Origin: Myxococcales bacterium
GTDB taxonomy: Bacteria > Myxococcota_A > Polyangia > Polyangiales > Polyangiaceae
Reading direction: 5' to 3'
Assembly (NCBI GenBank): GCA_025355005.1
Contig: JANXLV010000193.1
Location: 1 to 64,000 of the forward strand
Length of the DNA: 64,000 nucleotides
The translations under genes were made by a program, and so were the position numbers. A model generated the notes under the pieces. That model was not told the DNA's origin and ran no database searches. It saw only the letters and a program-made list of their open reading frames with translations. Below, one piece after another: positions 20,503 through 28,644 of this stretch (its first letter is position 1; every line of letters begins with the position of its first letter).

Positions 20503-23500
20503 ATGGCGCGTGAAAAGAGTACGCTTGAGCGGCCCGTGCAATCCGACGACGAGTCCACCGACATCAACATTCCGATCGCGCGTCCCCGGGAGAGCGATCG
20601 GGCGCCGGACTCGCTCACGCGACCGAACCTCGGAGCGCCGAAGCGACCACCACCGCTCGAAGAGTCACTGAGCTTCGACGAGGCGCTGAGCTTCGACGAT
20701 CAGACGGAGGTGAACAACGTCGATAGACCGCGCCCGCCGCCTGTCACGAAGGACGCCGAGAGCTCGCTGGAGATGCTGGAGTTCAGCATTCCCCTCGGCC
20801 CCAACGACACGATCATTCCGACGCGCCCGCGCGGCAACATCTCCGCATACGACGCGCTCGTGCAGCGTACCCGCGACGAGCTCGCGCGCACGGAGGAGCC
20901 GCCCGAACCGGAGGAGGCACCCACGCAGCAGCGCAACCCGGAGGACGACGCGACCCAGGCGCGCTCGGGCAGCGGCGACGAGACCATCGCGAGAACGAGG
21001 AGCGGCGACGAGACCATCGCGAGAACGAACAGCGGCGCTTCGACCATCGCGAGAACGAACAGCAAGCAAAGCGTCCGCCTCGCGGTCGCGGCACCGTTCG
21101 ACATGGAGGCGACTCAATCGCTCTCCGGTGATGATCTCGAGGTGCTCACCGACAGCGCGCCGACCAGCGAGCAGCCGCTCCCGCTGTCGAGCGACTCGTT
21201 CACGGGCGTGCTGCCGTACAGGCCCGACTTCGCGCCCGGCTCCAACTCCGGCGAGGTCATCCTGGGCGCCGCCCCCGAGGTCGCGTACGAGCTGCCGACG
21301 GAGGCGCATGTTCGCGCGCCGGTACGGCCATCGGAGCAGCCGCCCACGGATCCGCCGGGTCCCGCGGTGCCGGACTTCGAGAGCGCTCCCGATCAGACGG
21401 ACGCCAACGCAACGCTTGTCCCGACGAAGGCGCAATACGATCGCTTGCTCTCCGAGCTCACGAGCGACGAGCCTATCGACGATCTGGAGAACGCGCTCAC
21501 GCACGAAAAGTCCGGCGCAACGGTCGTGCGCAAAGCAATGACCCAGAGCCAGGAGGCGTCCGTCATCGTGCGGGATGACTCCGACGATGACTCCGACGAG
21601 CACACCGTGGCGCGGCGCTCGAACCTCGACCCGGAGGAGCTCGCTCTCGACGAGGAGCACACGGTCGCGCGGCGATCGGCCCTGGACCCGAGCGAGGTGG
21701 ACGACGAACACGCGCCCGAGAGCGGGCCCACGCAGGACGCCGGCCTCAAGACCGACGCTGTCGGCATCGATGCGCGCGACCTGGACAAGGGGGCGCAGAG
21801 CACCGAGATCGAGGTCGTCGACGAGAGCGAGGTCGAGCTCGACGACCTGGGCACCGGCGACATGATCACGTCGGAGCCGCTACCAACGGCGGCGGCGGCG
21901 CGCCCGCGTGGCAGCCAGCCGTCGTACCCCGACCGCGCATCCCGGCCCGATCGACTCGATCGCGTCGACCGCGCTTCTTCGCCGGAGCGCGGCTCGCGCC
22001 CGGATACCAGCACTGGTACCGGTGGCGCACGCGGCCGCACGATCCCGCCCACTCCCATCAAGCACCCGACGTATCGTCCGCCCGCGCTGGCGGACGGCCG
22101 CGCCGAGGCCATCGTGCCCGCGTACGAGGTCGACCCTGATCTCGAGGAGCGTGGCCTCATCAAGGACAGCTCGTGGGAGGCGCTCATCGAGCTCTATCTG
22201 ATGCGCGTGCAGAAGGCGCCGAACTGGCCCGCGAAGGCGAAGATCTTCACGCGCATCGCCAGCGTTTTCGAGTTCAAGCTGCGCGATCCGGAACAAGCGC
22301 TCGACGCGCTGCTCGAGGCCTTCGATCTCTCGCCCACGGACGACGACGTGGGGCGGGCGCTCGAGCGCGTAGCCGGCGGCCTTGGTCGCTTTCAGGACAT
22401 CATCGAGCGTGCGCGCGCGAAGCTCACGGGTCCGATCCCGGAGGGACGCCTGGCCCTCGTGGCGCGTCTCGCTCGCTGGTACGACATCGGCCTCGGCCGG
22501 TCGGATCTCGCGATGCCCTACCTCGAGCAGATCGAGAAGATCGATCGCAACCACCCGCTGCTCTTGCGACGCAATGCGGCCGTCGCGAAGCAGCAAGGGG
22601 ATCCACGCGGCGAGAAGGACGCGCTCGAACGCATGCTCGACGCCGCGACACGCGCCGAAGAGAAGGTCGAGGTCCTGCGGCAGCTCGCCGAGATCGGCGG
22701 CACGCAGCCCCCGGAGGCGCTGCGCTACTACGAGCGCGCATACTCCCTTGCCCCGAAGGATCCCCTCGTGCTCGCCGCGATCGAGAAGAACGGGCACATG
22801 CAGGAGAAGTTTGGTCAGGTGGAGTGGGCTCTGCGCGCGCAGATCTCCGTCGCCGTAACCAACGAGGTGCGCGTCGCGACGCACATGCGTGCCGCCACTT
22901 TCTACGAGCGGCGGATGCTCAAGCGCGATCTCGCCGCGAAGGACCTGGAGATGGTCCTGGCGATGGACCCGCGAAATCAGGACGCGCTCGCGGCGCTGGA
23001 GCGCTGCTACCGCGCGCTGCAGGCGTGGCCGGACCTCGCGCGCACGCTGGAGCGCATGGCAGACATCGCGCCCGAACCGCACACGCGCATCGCGCGGCTC
23101 ATGCTCGCCGCAGAGGTGCACGAGATCAAATCGCAGGACGCGAAGGGCGCGCTGCGCTGCCTGAAGCAGGTGCTTGGTCTGGATGCCGCGAACAAGAAGG
23201 CCATTGAGCTCGCCGCGCGCCTGTCCCTGAAGGTGAACGACTTTCCGGACGTCTCCAAGTACCGCATGCGGCTGGCCGAGATGGAGCCGACGGCGCGCGG
23301 CAAGGCCCAGCAGTACGTGCAGCTCGCGGATGCGCTGGCGGGTCCTGGCGGAGACGAGCTCGGCAGCGCGCGCTTCTACGAGCTCGCGGTCGACACGGAC
23401 CCGAAGAACGCACCCGCATGGGAGGCCCTCACGCGGCTCGCACGCGGTGGCGCCGACAAGAGGAAGTTCGCACGCGTGCTGGAGAAGCGCGCGGAGAACA

Positions 23501-25797
23501 CGACCACGCCGCGTGTGCGCGCGCAGGTCTTCGTCGAGCTCGCGGAGACGATGCGAGAGCTCGGCGACAACGCGAGCATGACCAAGGCGTACGAGGCCGC
23601 GGTCCAGGCGGACAAGACGAACGAGGACGCAGCAGCTTTCACGCTCGACAAGTTCGTGACCGAGTCGCGCTGGAAGGAAGCCGCGCCGCTGGTGGAGCTC
23701 CTGGTGAACGCCGCCGTGCGCGACGGTGAGACCACGCAGCTCATCGGACGCCTGCGCCTGGCCACGCGCGTGGCCGCGGCCCAGGGCGACGTACCGCGCG
23801 CGGTGGCTGCGGCAGTGCAAGCGTACGACGCGCGACCCGACGACCCCGGCTCGCGCGGTGACCTCCTCGATCTGTGCATCCAGCTCCGTGCGGCACCAGA
23901 GAAGCTCACCAAGGCGCAGTCCGCGGTGGAGCGCATCGCCATGCGCGTGACCGAGCTCGACGCACAGGAGCTCTCGAAGCTCGGCACCGTGCTCTTCGTT
24001 CTAGGACAGACGGACGAGGCCGCGGACGTGTGCGCGCGCGCCCTCGCTGCCGATCCCAAGAACCGCGGCGCCACGATGGTGCTCGCGGATGCCTACGCGA
24101 AGAAGGGCGACTGGGCAGGCGCGAGCGACTGCAAGGTGTCACTCGCCCGCTCCGCCACCGACCCCGAGGAGCGCTTCAAGCGCCTGTGCGAGGCCGGCGA
24201 GATCTGGGCGACGAAGGCCAAGGATCCTCAGATGGCGCGCGAGATCTGGGAAGAGGCGCTGTCGATGCGGCCCAAGGATCGCTGGCTGTTGCACGCGCTC
24301 ATGCGGCTCTATGGTGAGCTCGAGGCCTGGGAGCGCCTCATCCATACGCTCTTTGCCGTCGCGGAGACGTCCGAGTCGCCACAGGCGCGCGGAAAATCCC
24401 TATTTTTGGCCGCGCAGGTCTATGCCGAGAAGGTCGCGGACCTGGAGCAGGCCGCCGAGATCTACGATCGCGTGCTCGACACCGACCGCGCGAGGCTGGA
24501 CGCGTTCGAGCAGATCGTCCGCATCCACACCTACCGGCGCGACTGGCAGTCGCTGGAGCGCTCGTACCGCAAGATGCTCGCGCGCATGCGGGACTCTCAG
24601 GACCAGAACCTGCAATTCGAGCTGTGGAAGCAGCTCGGCATCATCTATCGCGATCGCATCGGCGAGCCGGAGAAGGCGCGCGAGGCGCTGGGGCAGGCGG
24701 ACAGGCTTCGCCCCACGGACGGCGAGGTCCGGAAGATGATGACGGAGCTCGACGTCGTCACCGACAACATCGACAACGCCATCTCACGTTGCCGCCACAA
24801 GATGCAGGACAACCCGCACGAGGCGGAGCTCTACGCAGAGGTCTACGAGCTGTTCTTGCGCAAGCACCAGTTCGACAAGGCGTGGTGCGCGCTGAACGTG
24901 CTCGCGCAGTTCCGGGAGCTGCGCGGTCAGGAGGGGCAGTTCTACGCGGACTACCCGCCGTTCCATCCCGCGAACATCCCTGGGCAGCTGACGGAGGCCG
25001 CGTGGGTCTCACACATTCTCCATCCCGGGCTCGATCCGGTGATGACGCGCATCTTCGGTCTGATGACGCCGATCGTCGCGCGTGCGCGTGCGCAGACTCC
25101 GGGCGCGCAGGAGGTGGCGCGGCAGTCCGTGCAGCTCGGGCCGCAGCACACGCCGATCGCGCAGGAGCTGTACGGCGCCTTCCGCGACGCCTGCGAGATC
25201 TTGTCGCTCAGCCCGCCGGAGCTGCTCGCTGCGCAGGGCACGTCTGCTTCGCCGCCGTTCGTTCCGGCGACCATCCCTTATGGCGCGCTCTACGTGAACG
25301 CCGCAGCGATCGAGACGCAGAAGGAGAGCATGCAGTACCTCGTCGGCAAGCGCCTCGCGGAGCAGCGGCCGGAGCTGGCCGCGAAGGCGTTCTTCCCGAC
25401 GATCACCGAGCTACGCAGCCTGCTCGCAGCGGCCGTGCGTCTGGCGAACGGCGGCGCCGCGAAAGACCCAGCCGCGCAGGGCTTCGACCACCAGCTCCGC
25501 TCCGTGATCACGTGGGAGGACGTCGAGCGACTGCGAAGGCTAGTCTCCGAGGCGACGCAAGCCGGAAGCCTCTTCGACGTGAAGCGCTGGGCACAGGTCG
25601 CGGACCTCTCCAGCTCGCGCGCGGGCCTCATCCTGTGCGGCGACGTCACCCAGGCACGCCGCGCGATCGCTCGTGAGGCCCAGGCCCCCACCGATCTCTC
25701 GCCACGCGAAAAACTAGGTGAGCTCTACATGTTCGCCACGGGCGACCAGCACGCCGACCTGCGAGGAGCCATCGGCGTCGCGGTGGGGGCGGAGTAG
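20503..25797 (+). CDS. Giant TPR protein with disordered Thr-motif N-terminus and degenerate metallopeptidase-like C-terminus
   Basis: The 1,764-residue protein starts best at the ATG at 20503 (MAREKST); the frame is open to 20431. The first 550 residues are acidic and disordered, with repeated Thr motifs such as ETIAR, STIAR and EHTVAR. About 1,000 residues of TPR-like helices follow (for example AKDLEMVLAMDPRNQDALA). The last 250 residues parallel the C-terminus of the TPR protein at 47336: YVNAAAIETQKES plus QYLVGKRLAEQRPE, and later SSSRAGLILCGD. The layout suggests an M48-type peptidase fold without HExxH. No signal or membrane helix is visible, so a cytoplasmic scaffold is likely. It is divergent from the ISC operon. 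Confidence 0.78.
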   Translation: MAREKSTLERPVQSDDESTDINIPIARPRESDRAPDSLTRPNLGAPKRPPPLEESLSFDEALSFDDQTEVNNVDRPRPPPVTKDAESSLEMLEFSIPLGPNDTIIPTRPRGNISAYDALVQRTRDELARTEEPPEPEEAPTQQRNPEDDATQARSGSGDETIARTRSGDETIARTNSGASTIARTNSKQSVRLAVAAPFDMEATQSLSGDDLEVLTDSAPTSEQPLPLSSDSFTGVLPYRPDFAPGSNSGEVILGAAPEVAYELPTEAHVRAPVRPSEQPPTDPPGPAVPDFESAPDQTDANATLVPTKAQYDRLLSELTSDEPIDDLENALTHEKSGATVVRKAMTQSQEASVIVRDDSDDDSDEHTVARRSNLDPEELALDEEHTVARRSALDPSEVDDEHAPESGPTQDAGLKTDAVGIDARDLDKGAQSTEIEVVDESEVELDDLGTGDMITSEPLPTAAAARPRGSQPSYPDRASRPDRLDRVDRASSPERGSRPDTSTGTGGARGRTIPPTPIKHPTYRPPALADGRAEAIVPAYEVDPDLEERGLIKDSSWEALIELYLMRVQKAPNWPAKAKIFTRIASVFEFKLRDPEQALDALLEAFDLSPTDDDVGRALERVAGGLGRFQDIIERARAKLTGPIPEGRLALVARLARWYDIGLGRSDLAMPYLEQIEKIDRNHPLLLRRNAAVAKQQGDPRGEKDALERMLDAATRAEEKVEVLRQLAEIGGTQPPEALRYYERAYSLAPKDPLVLAAIEKNGHMQEKFGQVEWALRAQISVAVTNEVRVATHMRAATFYERRMLKRDLAAKDLEMVLAMDPRNQDALAALERCYRALQAWPDLARTLERMADIAPEPHTRIARLMLAAEVHEIKSQDAKGALRCLKQVLGLDAANKKAIELAARLSLKVNDFPDVSKYRMRLAEMEPTARGKAQQYVQLADALAGPGGDELGSARFYELAVDTDPKNAPAWEALTRLARGGADKRKFARVLEKRAENTTTPRVRAQVFVELAETMRELGDNASMTKAYEAAVQADKTNEDAAAFTLDKFVTESRWKEAAPLVELLVNAAVRDGETTQLIGRLRLATRVAAAQGDVPRAVAAAVQAYDARPDDPGSRGDLLDLCIQLRAAPEKLTKAQSAVERIAMRVTELDAQELSKLGTVLFVLGQTDEAADVCARALAADPKNRGATMVLADAYAKKGDWAGASDCKVSLARSATDPEERFKRLCEAGEIWATKAKDPQMAREIWEEALSMRPKDRWLLHALMRLYGELEAWERLIHTLFAVAETSESPQARGKSLFLAAQVYAEKVADLEQAAEIYDRVLDTDRARLDAFEQIVRIHTYRRDWQSLERSYRKMLARMRDSQDQNLQFELWKQLGIIYRDRIGEPEKAREALGQADRLRPTDGEVRKMMTELDVVTDNIDNAISRCRHKMQDNPHEAELYAEVYELFLRKHQFDKAWCALNVLAQFRELRGQEGQFYADYPPFHPANIPGQLTEAAWVSHILHPGLDPVMTRIFGLMTPIVARARAQTPGAQEVARQSVQLGPQHTPIAQELYGAFRDACEILSLSPPELLAAQGTSASPPFVPATIPYGALYVNAAAIETQKESMQYLVGKRLAEQRPELAAKAFFPTITELRSLLAAAVRLANGGAAKDPAAQGFDHQLRSVITWEDVERLRRLVSEATQAGSLFDVKRWAQVADLSSSRAGLILCGDVTQARRAIAREAQAPTDLSPREKLGELYMFATGDQHADLRGAIGVAVGAE
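20971..21060 (+). repeat. Three 30-base tandem repeats encoding the ETIAR motif
   Basis: Three adjacent 30-base units (20971, 21001, 21031), nearly identical, encode SGDETIARTR, SGDETIARTN and SGASTIARTN in the TPR protein. The high DNA identity indicates recent duplication. Confidence 0.92.
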
Positions 25798-25815
25798 CCG
25801 AGTAGCCGAGTAGCT
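25792..25815. repeat. Triple GAGTAGCC repeat placing TAG in all three frames
   Basis: GAGTAGCC, GAGTAGCC and GAGTAGCT follow each other at the 3' end of the TPR gene. The first TAG is its stop codon. The 8-base period puts the next two TAGs in the other frames. Confidence 0.9.
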
Positions 25816-26479
25816 AAAGCTCTCGGGGATCTACCTGCGAAGGCAGTGAGAGGTGCGCCATCTCGGCCATGAGGGCGGGGACGGGCGACGTGGAGTCTGG
25901 ATCGAAGAGCGACTCCGGCGAGATCACGATCTTCGCGGTGTCGTCTGCGCAGACGAGCTCGTCGGTGCTGCGCTCGCGATGGGACTGCGGAGGAACGTAG
26001 AGCGTGAGCATCGCGGAGAAGCCCGTGCGGCGTGCGCCATCTTGTGCGGCGGCGGCGCGCGCGGCGTTCGCGCGGAGCTTCAGCGGGCCGGCGAGCTCCG
26101 GAATGCGATCCACCATCCAGCGGAGCTCCTCGAACGGGATCGCGAAGTAGGTGCGCTCGAACAGCGCCTCGCGCGGACCACCGTGATCCGTCATCACGTC
26201 AGCGGTGATGCCGGCGCCCGACGAGACCACGTCGATCGACAGTGTGCCGAAGAACCAGTGCGGACGGCCGGCACTGAGCGACTCGACCGCGATCCTGGCC
26301 ATGGCCGCGAACGCGCGCAGCAGCGGCGCTGCCCCACGTCCGGGACGGGCGGAGCGTGAGAGCAGATCCACCACGTAGGCCGCACCATTGCGCGTGGCCA
26401 CGAGGATCGCGAGATCCTCCTCCGAGATGCTGATGTGCTCTTCTGGCTGGTCGGTTCGTCGCTGGCTCTTCACCGTCAC
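25814..26479 (-). CDS. Hypothetical protein of unknown function
   Basis: This 221-residue protein is not recognised. It has alternating helices and strands, with FFGTLSIDVVSSGAGITADV in the middle and MLTLYVPPQSHRERS later, and no signal peptide, membrane helix or metal motif. The start is a GTG at 26479; a second GTG six bases on is possible. It converges on the TPR gene, with its stop codon overlapping the TAG repeat, and lies downstream of cyaY on the same strand. Codon use matches its neighbours, so it is probably a real gene. Confidence 0.6.
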   Translation of the reverse strand: MTVKSQRRTDQPEEHISISEEDLAILVATRNGAAYVVDLLSRSARPGRGAAPLLRAFAAMARIAVESLSAGRPHWFFGTLSIDVVSSGAGITADVMTDHGGPREALFERTYFAIPFEELRWMVDRIPELAGPLKLRANAARAAAAQDGARRTGFSAMLTLYVPPQSHRERSTDELVCADDTAKIVISPESLFDPDSTSPVPALMAEMAHLSLPSQVDPREL

Positions 26480-26512
26480 CCCGTTCCTCTTCCCGGCCGT
26501 CGGTATACGACG

Positions 26513-26536
26513 TTTTTTCTCGTGTGCCAGAAAAAA
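26513..26536. other. A/T-only hairpin between cyaY and the unknown gene
   Basis: TTTTTTCT and AGAAAAAA flank an 8-base loop. The stem has one G-C pair, so it is a weak terminator at best, but it stands out in GC-rich DNA and lies where cyaY transcription could end. Confidence 0.3.
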
Positions 26537-26604
26537 GGGACTCGCGCGTTCAGCAGTGGCGGAAGTTATCGCCCTGATTCAAGGCGTTGCGACCTTGCGT
26601 CCCC

Positions 26605-26922
26605 TCAGACGTCCACGCCTGCAGAGGTCTTCACGATCTGGCGCAGCTCCGCGAAGAGCTCCTGGCTGCGGTCCTTGTCGGAGAGCCATGCGTCCTTAGT
26701 CTCGTCGTAGGAGAAGTGCCAGGCGCGTGCGTTGGCGGCGAGCCAGATCTGCTGGGTGGGGCGCTGCGTGTTGAGCACGCATTTCTGGCCCTTCGAGAAG
26801 ACGAGGGTCACGACATCGCCCGCGCGCTCGCAGTCCACGACCTCCGTGTCCACGTCACGAAACAGATCTTCGATCTTTCGAAAGGTCGCATCCGCGAGCT
26901 TCTGGTAACGCGATTCATCCAA
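26605..26922 (-). CDS. cyaY: Frataxin-like iron protein CyaY
   Basis: The 105-residue protein begins with an acidic helix (YQKLADATFRKIEDLFRDVD) and continues with strands containing VLNTQRPTQQIWLAAN and AWHFSYDE, which is the frataxin/CyaY signature. It modulates iron supply or IscS activity during cluster assembly. It lies about 6 kb from the ISC operon, separated by the TPR gene, which supports a shared Fe-S role in this region. Downstream of apaG on the same strand. Confidence 0.9.
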   Translation of the reverse strand: MDESRYQKLADATFRKIEDLFRDVDTEVVDCERAGDVVTLVFSKGQKCVLNTQRPTQQIWLAANARAWHFSYDETKDAWLSDKDRSQELFAELRQIVKTSAGVDV

Positions 26923-26971
26923 GAGGCACCTCTCTGCTCGTTTGCTCCACCACTACTGCGTGACGTTCCGC

Positions 26972-27346
26972 TTAATTCAGCGAGTAGGGCAGCGCGAGGG
27001 CAAATGCCGCTATCTCCGCGTCGAACGTGGAGCCGTCGGCGCGGAACATCTGGTAGGTGCCGCGCATCTCGCCGCGCGGCGTGCCGAGGACGCAACCGCT
27101 CGTGTACTCGAAGTGCTCACCAGGACGGAGGAGCGGCTGCTGGCCCACCACGCCCGGACCTTGGACCTCATCAATCTTTCCGTCGGCGTCCGTAATGATC
27201 CAGTGTCGGCTTCGGAGCTGCGCTGGACCTTGGCCCTCGTTTTCGATTCGCACCGTGTACGCAAAGACGTAGCGGTGCGACTTCGGGGAGGACTGCTCTG
27301 GCACGTACTCGGCCTTCACCGAGACGCGAATTCCATGGGTGGCCAT
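26972..27346 (-). CDS. apaG: ApaG domain protein
   Basis: The 124-residue protein has the ApaG core: VKAEYVPEQS, YTVRIENEG, LRSRHWIITDADG, VVGQQPLLRPGE, YTSGCVL, and GEMRGTYQM. The fold is a fibronectin-type beta sandwich; family members are linked to Co/Mg efflux in Salmonella phenotypes and to the diadenosine tetraphosphate operon, but the activity is uncertain. The ATG at 27346 fits the family better than the GTG-type start at 27370. It is 49 bases upstream of cyaY. Confidence 0.9.
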   Translation of the reverse strand: MATHGIRVSVKAEYVPEQSSPKSHRYVFAYTVRIENEGQGPAQLRSRHWIITDADGKIDEVQGPGVVGQQPLLRPGEHFEYTSGCVLGTPRGEMRGTYQMFRADGSTFDAEIAAFALALPYSLN

Positions 27347-27384
27347 GTTCGACACGCCCCTAGCTGCCATTTTCCCTCCCGCGT

Positions 27385-27418
27385 TTCAAGCCTTCCCTGC
27401 AATTCAAGCCTTCCCTGC
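27385..27418. repeat. Direct repeat TTCAAGCCTTCCCTGC, two copies
   Basis: Two perfect 16-base copies (27385-27400 and 27403-27418), separated by AA, fill the gap between the divergent apaG and PilZ genes. The 18-base period would put them on nearly opposite faces of the helix. Possible binding site or recent duplication. Confidence 0.7.
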
Positions 27419-27435
27419 CAGAGGAAAAAACCCGT

Positions 27436-28638
27436 ATGTTTGATGGGATGAGCAAACCGGCTGAGACCGACGAGGCCCTGCAGAGCTTCGAGCGCGTGAA
27501 GGCGAAGCTCGCCGACGTGAAGACCACCGACCAACCTGGCGCCGACCCGCACTCTGCGGCCGTCACCGCGCTCCTGGCGTCGGATTTCCTCGTTCACGCG
27601 GAACTCAAGGACAAGGTGAAGGACCACAAGGAGCTCTCGGAGGAGAGCCTTGCTGAGCTTCGCACCTTCTCCCGCGCCATCCTCCACTGCCTGGAGAAGC
27701 TCGGCGGCGACTGGTTTCCTCTCGAGGGCAAGGCCCCTCCCCTCGGCGACCTTCGCGACGACGGCGTGAAGCAGCGCGATGTGCTGGTCAAGCTGCTGGA
27801 TACGAACGTCAAGGACGCAGACGTGCGTTCGATCGTGGACAGCATCAAGAAGGGCGACGGTGACGTCGACCTCGTGCTCGATCTGCGCGCGCTCTCCGCG
27901 CTCGTGGACAAGCATGCTGCCAGCGCCGACGGCGCCAAGGACAGCGCAGCGAAGGGACGCGAGCTCGCGGACAAGTGCGAGGCGAAGCTCGGCCTTGGCG
28001 AGCCGAAGGAGCACGCAGAGTGGCGCGACAACGTGGTCCGTACGTGGACGCTGTTCGCGCCGAAGTACGAGGCGATCGTGACGGCTGCACGCTCCGTCAC
28101 CGGCGAGGGCCTGCGCTCCGCGAAGTTTCCGCCGCTCTACACGGTGTCGCGCGCGCGACGTACACGCAAGCGCGGGAGCATCACGCCCCCGCCCGAGAGC
28201 CTCCGTCCGGCGATCATCAAGAACTCGAGCGAGCCCCCCAAGATTGACTTGCTCGAGGCGCCCGTGTCGGTCGCCGTGCCGAGCCAGGGCCCGAACTCGC
28301 GGCGCACGTCACCGCGCTACGCCATCGAGATGGAGGTCGGCATCGGCAGCGAGTCGAACTTCTACGTTGGCTTCACGGAGAACCTCAGCGCGTCGGGCGT
28401 CTTCATCGCGACCTACTCACCGAAGCCGATCGGCTCCAAGGTCGACGTCACGCTGACTCTACCGACCGGCGCCCATCTGGTGGTGCCCGGCACCGTGCGA
28501 TGGATGCGCGGCGCCACCCCATCCGGCGACACGTGGCCGGGCATGGGCGTCTCGTTCGACAAGCTCTCGGACGACCAGGAAGCCAAGATCCGCGACTTCA
28601 TCCGCTTCCGCGACCCGCTCTTCTTCGATGACGAGTGA
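27436..28638 (+). CDS. PilZ-domain protein
   Basis: This 400-residue protein has an N-terminal helical region of about 210 residues (ELKDKVKDHKELSEESL, VKQRDVLVKLLDTNV), a Pro-rich linker, and a C-terminal PilZ domain: RRTSPRYAIE (the RxxxR part), then NLSASGVFI (the [DN]xSxxG part), and a TVRWMR strand. PilZ domains bind cyclic di-GMP and change the action of the attached protein or its partners. It is soluble. The ATG at 27436 follows GAGGA by 11 bases; the ATG at 27448 is the alternative. Six bases separate it from the amidase gene. Confidence 0.88.
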   Translation: MFDGMSKPAETDEALQSFERVKAKLADVKTTDQPGADPHSAAVTALLASDFLVHAELKDKVKDHKELSEESLAELRTFSRAILHCLEKLGGDWFPLEGKAPPLGDLRDDGVKQRDVLVKLLDTNVKDADVRSIVDSIKKGDGDVDLVLDLRALSALVDKHAASADGAKDSAAKGRELADKCEAKLGLGEPKEHAEWRDNVVRTWTLFAPKYEAIVTAARSVTGEGLRSAKFPPLYTVSRARRTRKRGSITPPPESLRPAIIKNSSEPPKIDLLEAPVSVAVPSQGPNSRRTSPRYAIEMEVGIGSESNFYVGFTENLSASGVFIATYSPKPIGSKVDVTLTLPTGAHLVVPGTVRWMRGATPSGDTWPGMGVSFDKLSDDQEAKIRDFIRFRDPLFFDDE

Positions 28639-28644
28639 CCACGA

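Noticed and set aside
21880-23820. A 646-residue minus-strand open frame inside the giant TPR gene
   Set aside because: Composition is dominated by Arg, Leu and Ala and shows no domain; the plus strand has coherent TPR helices.
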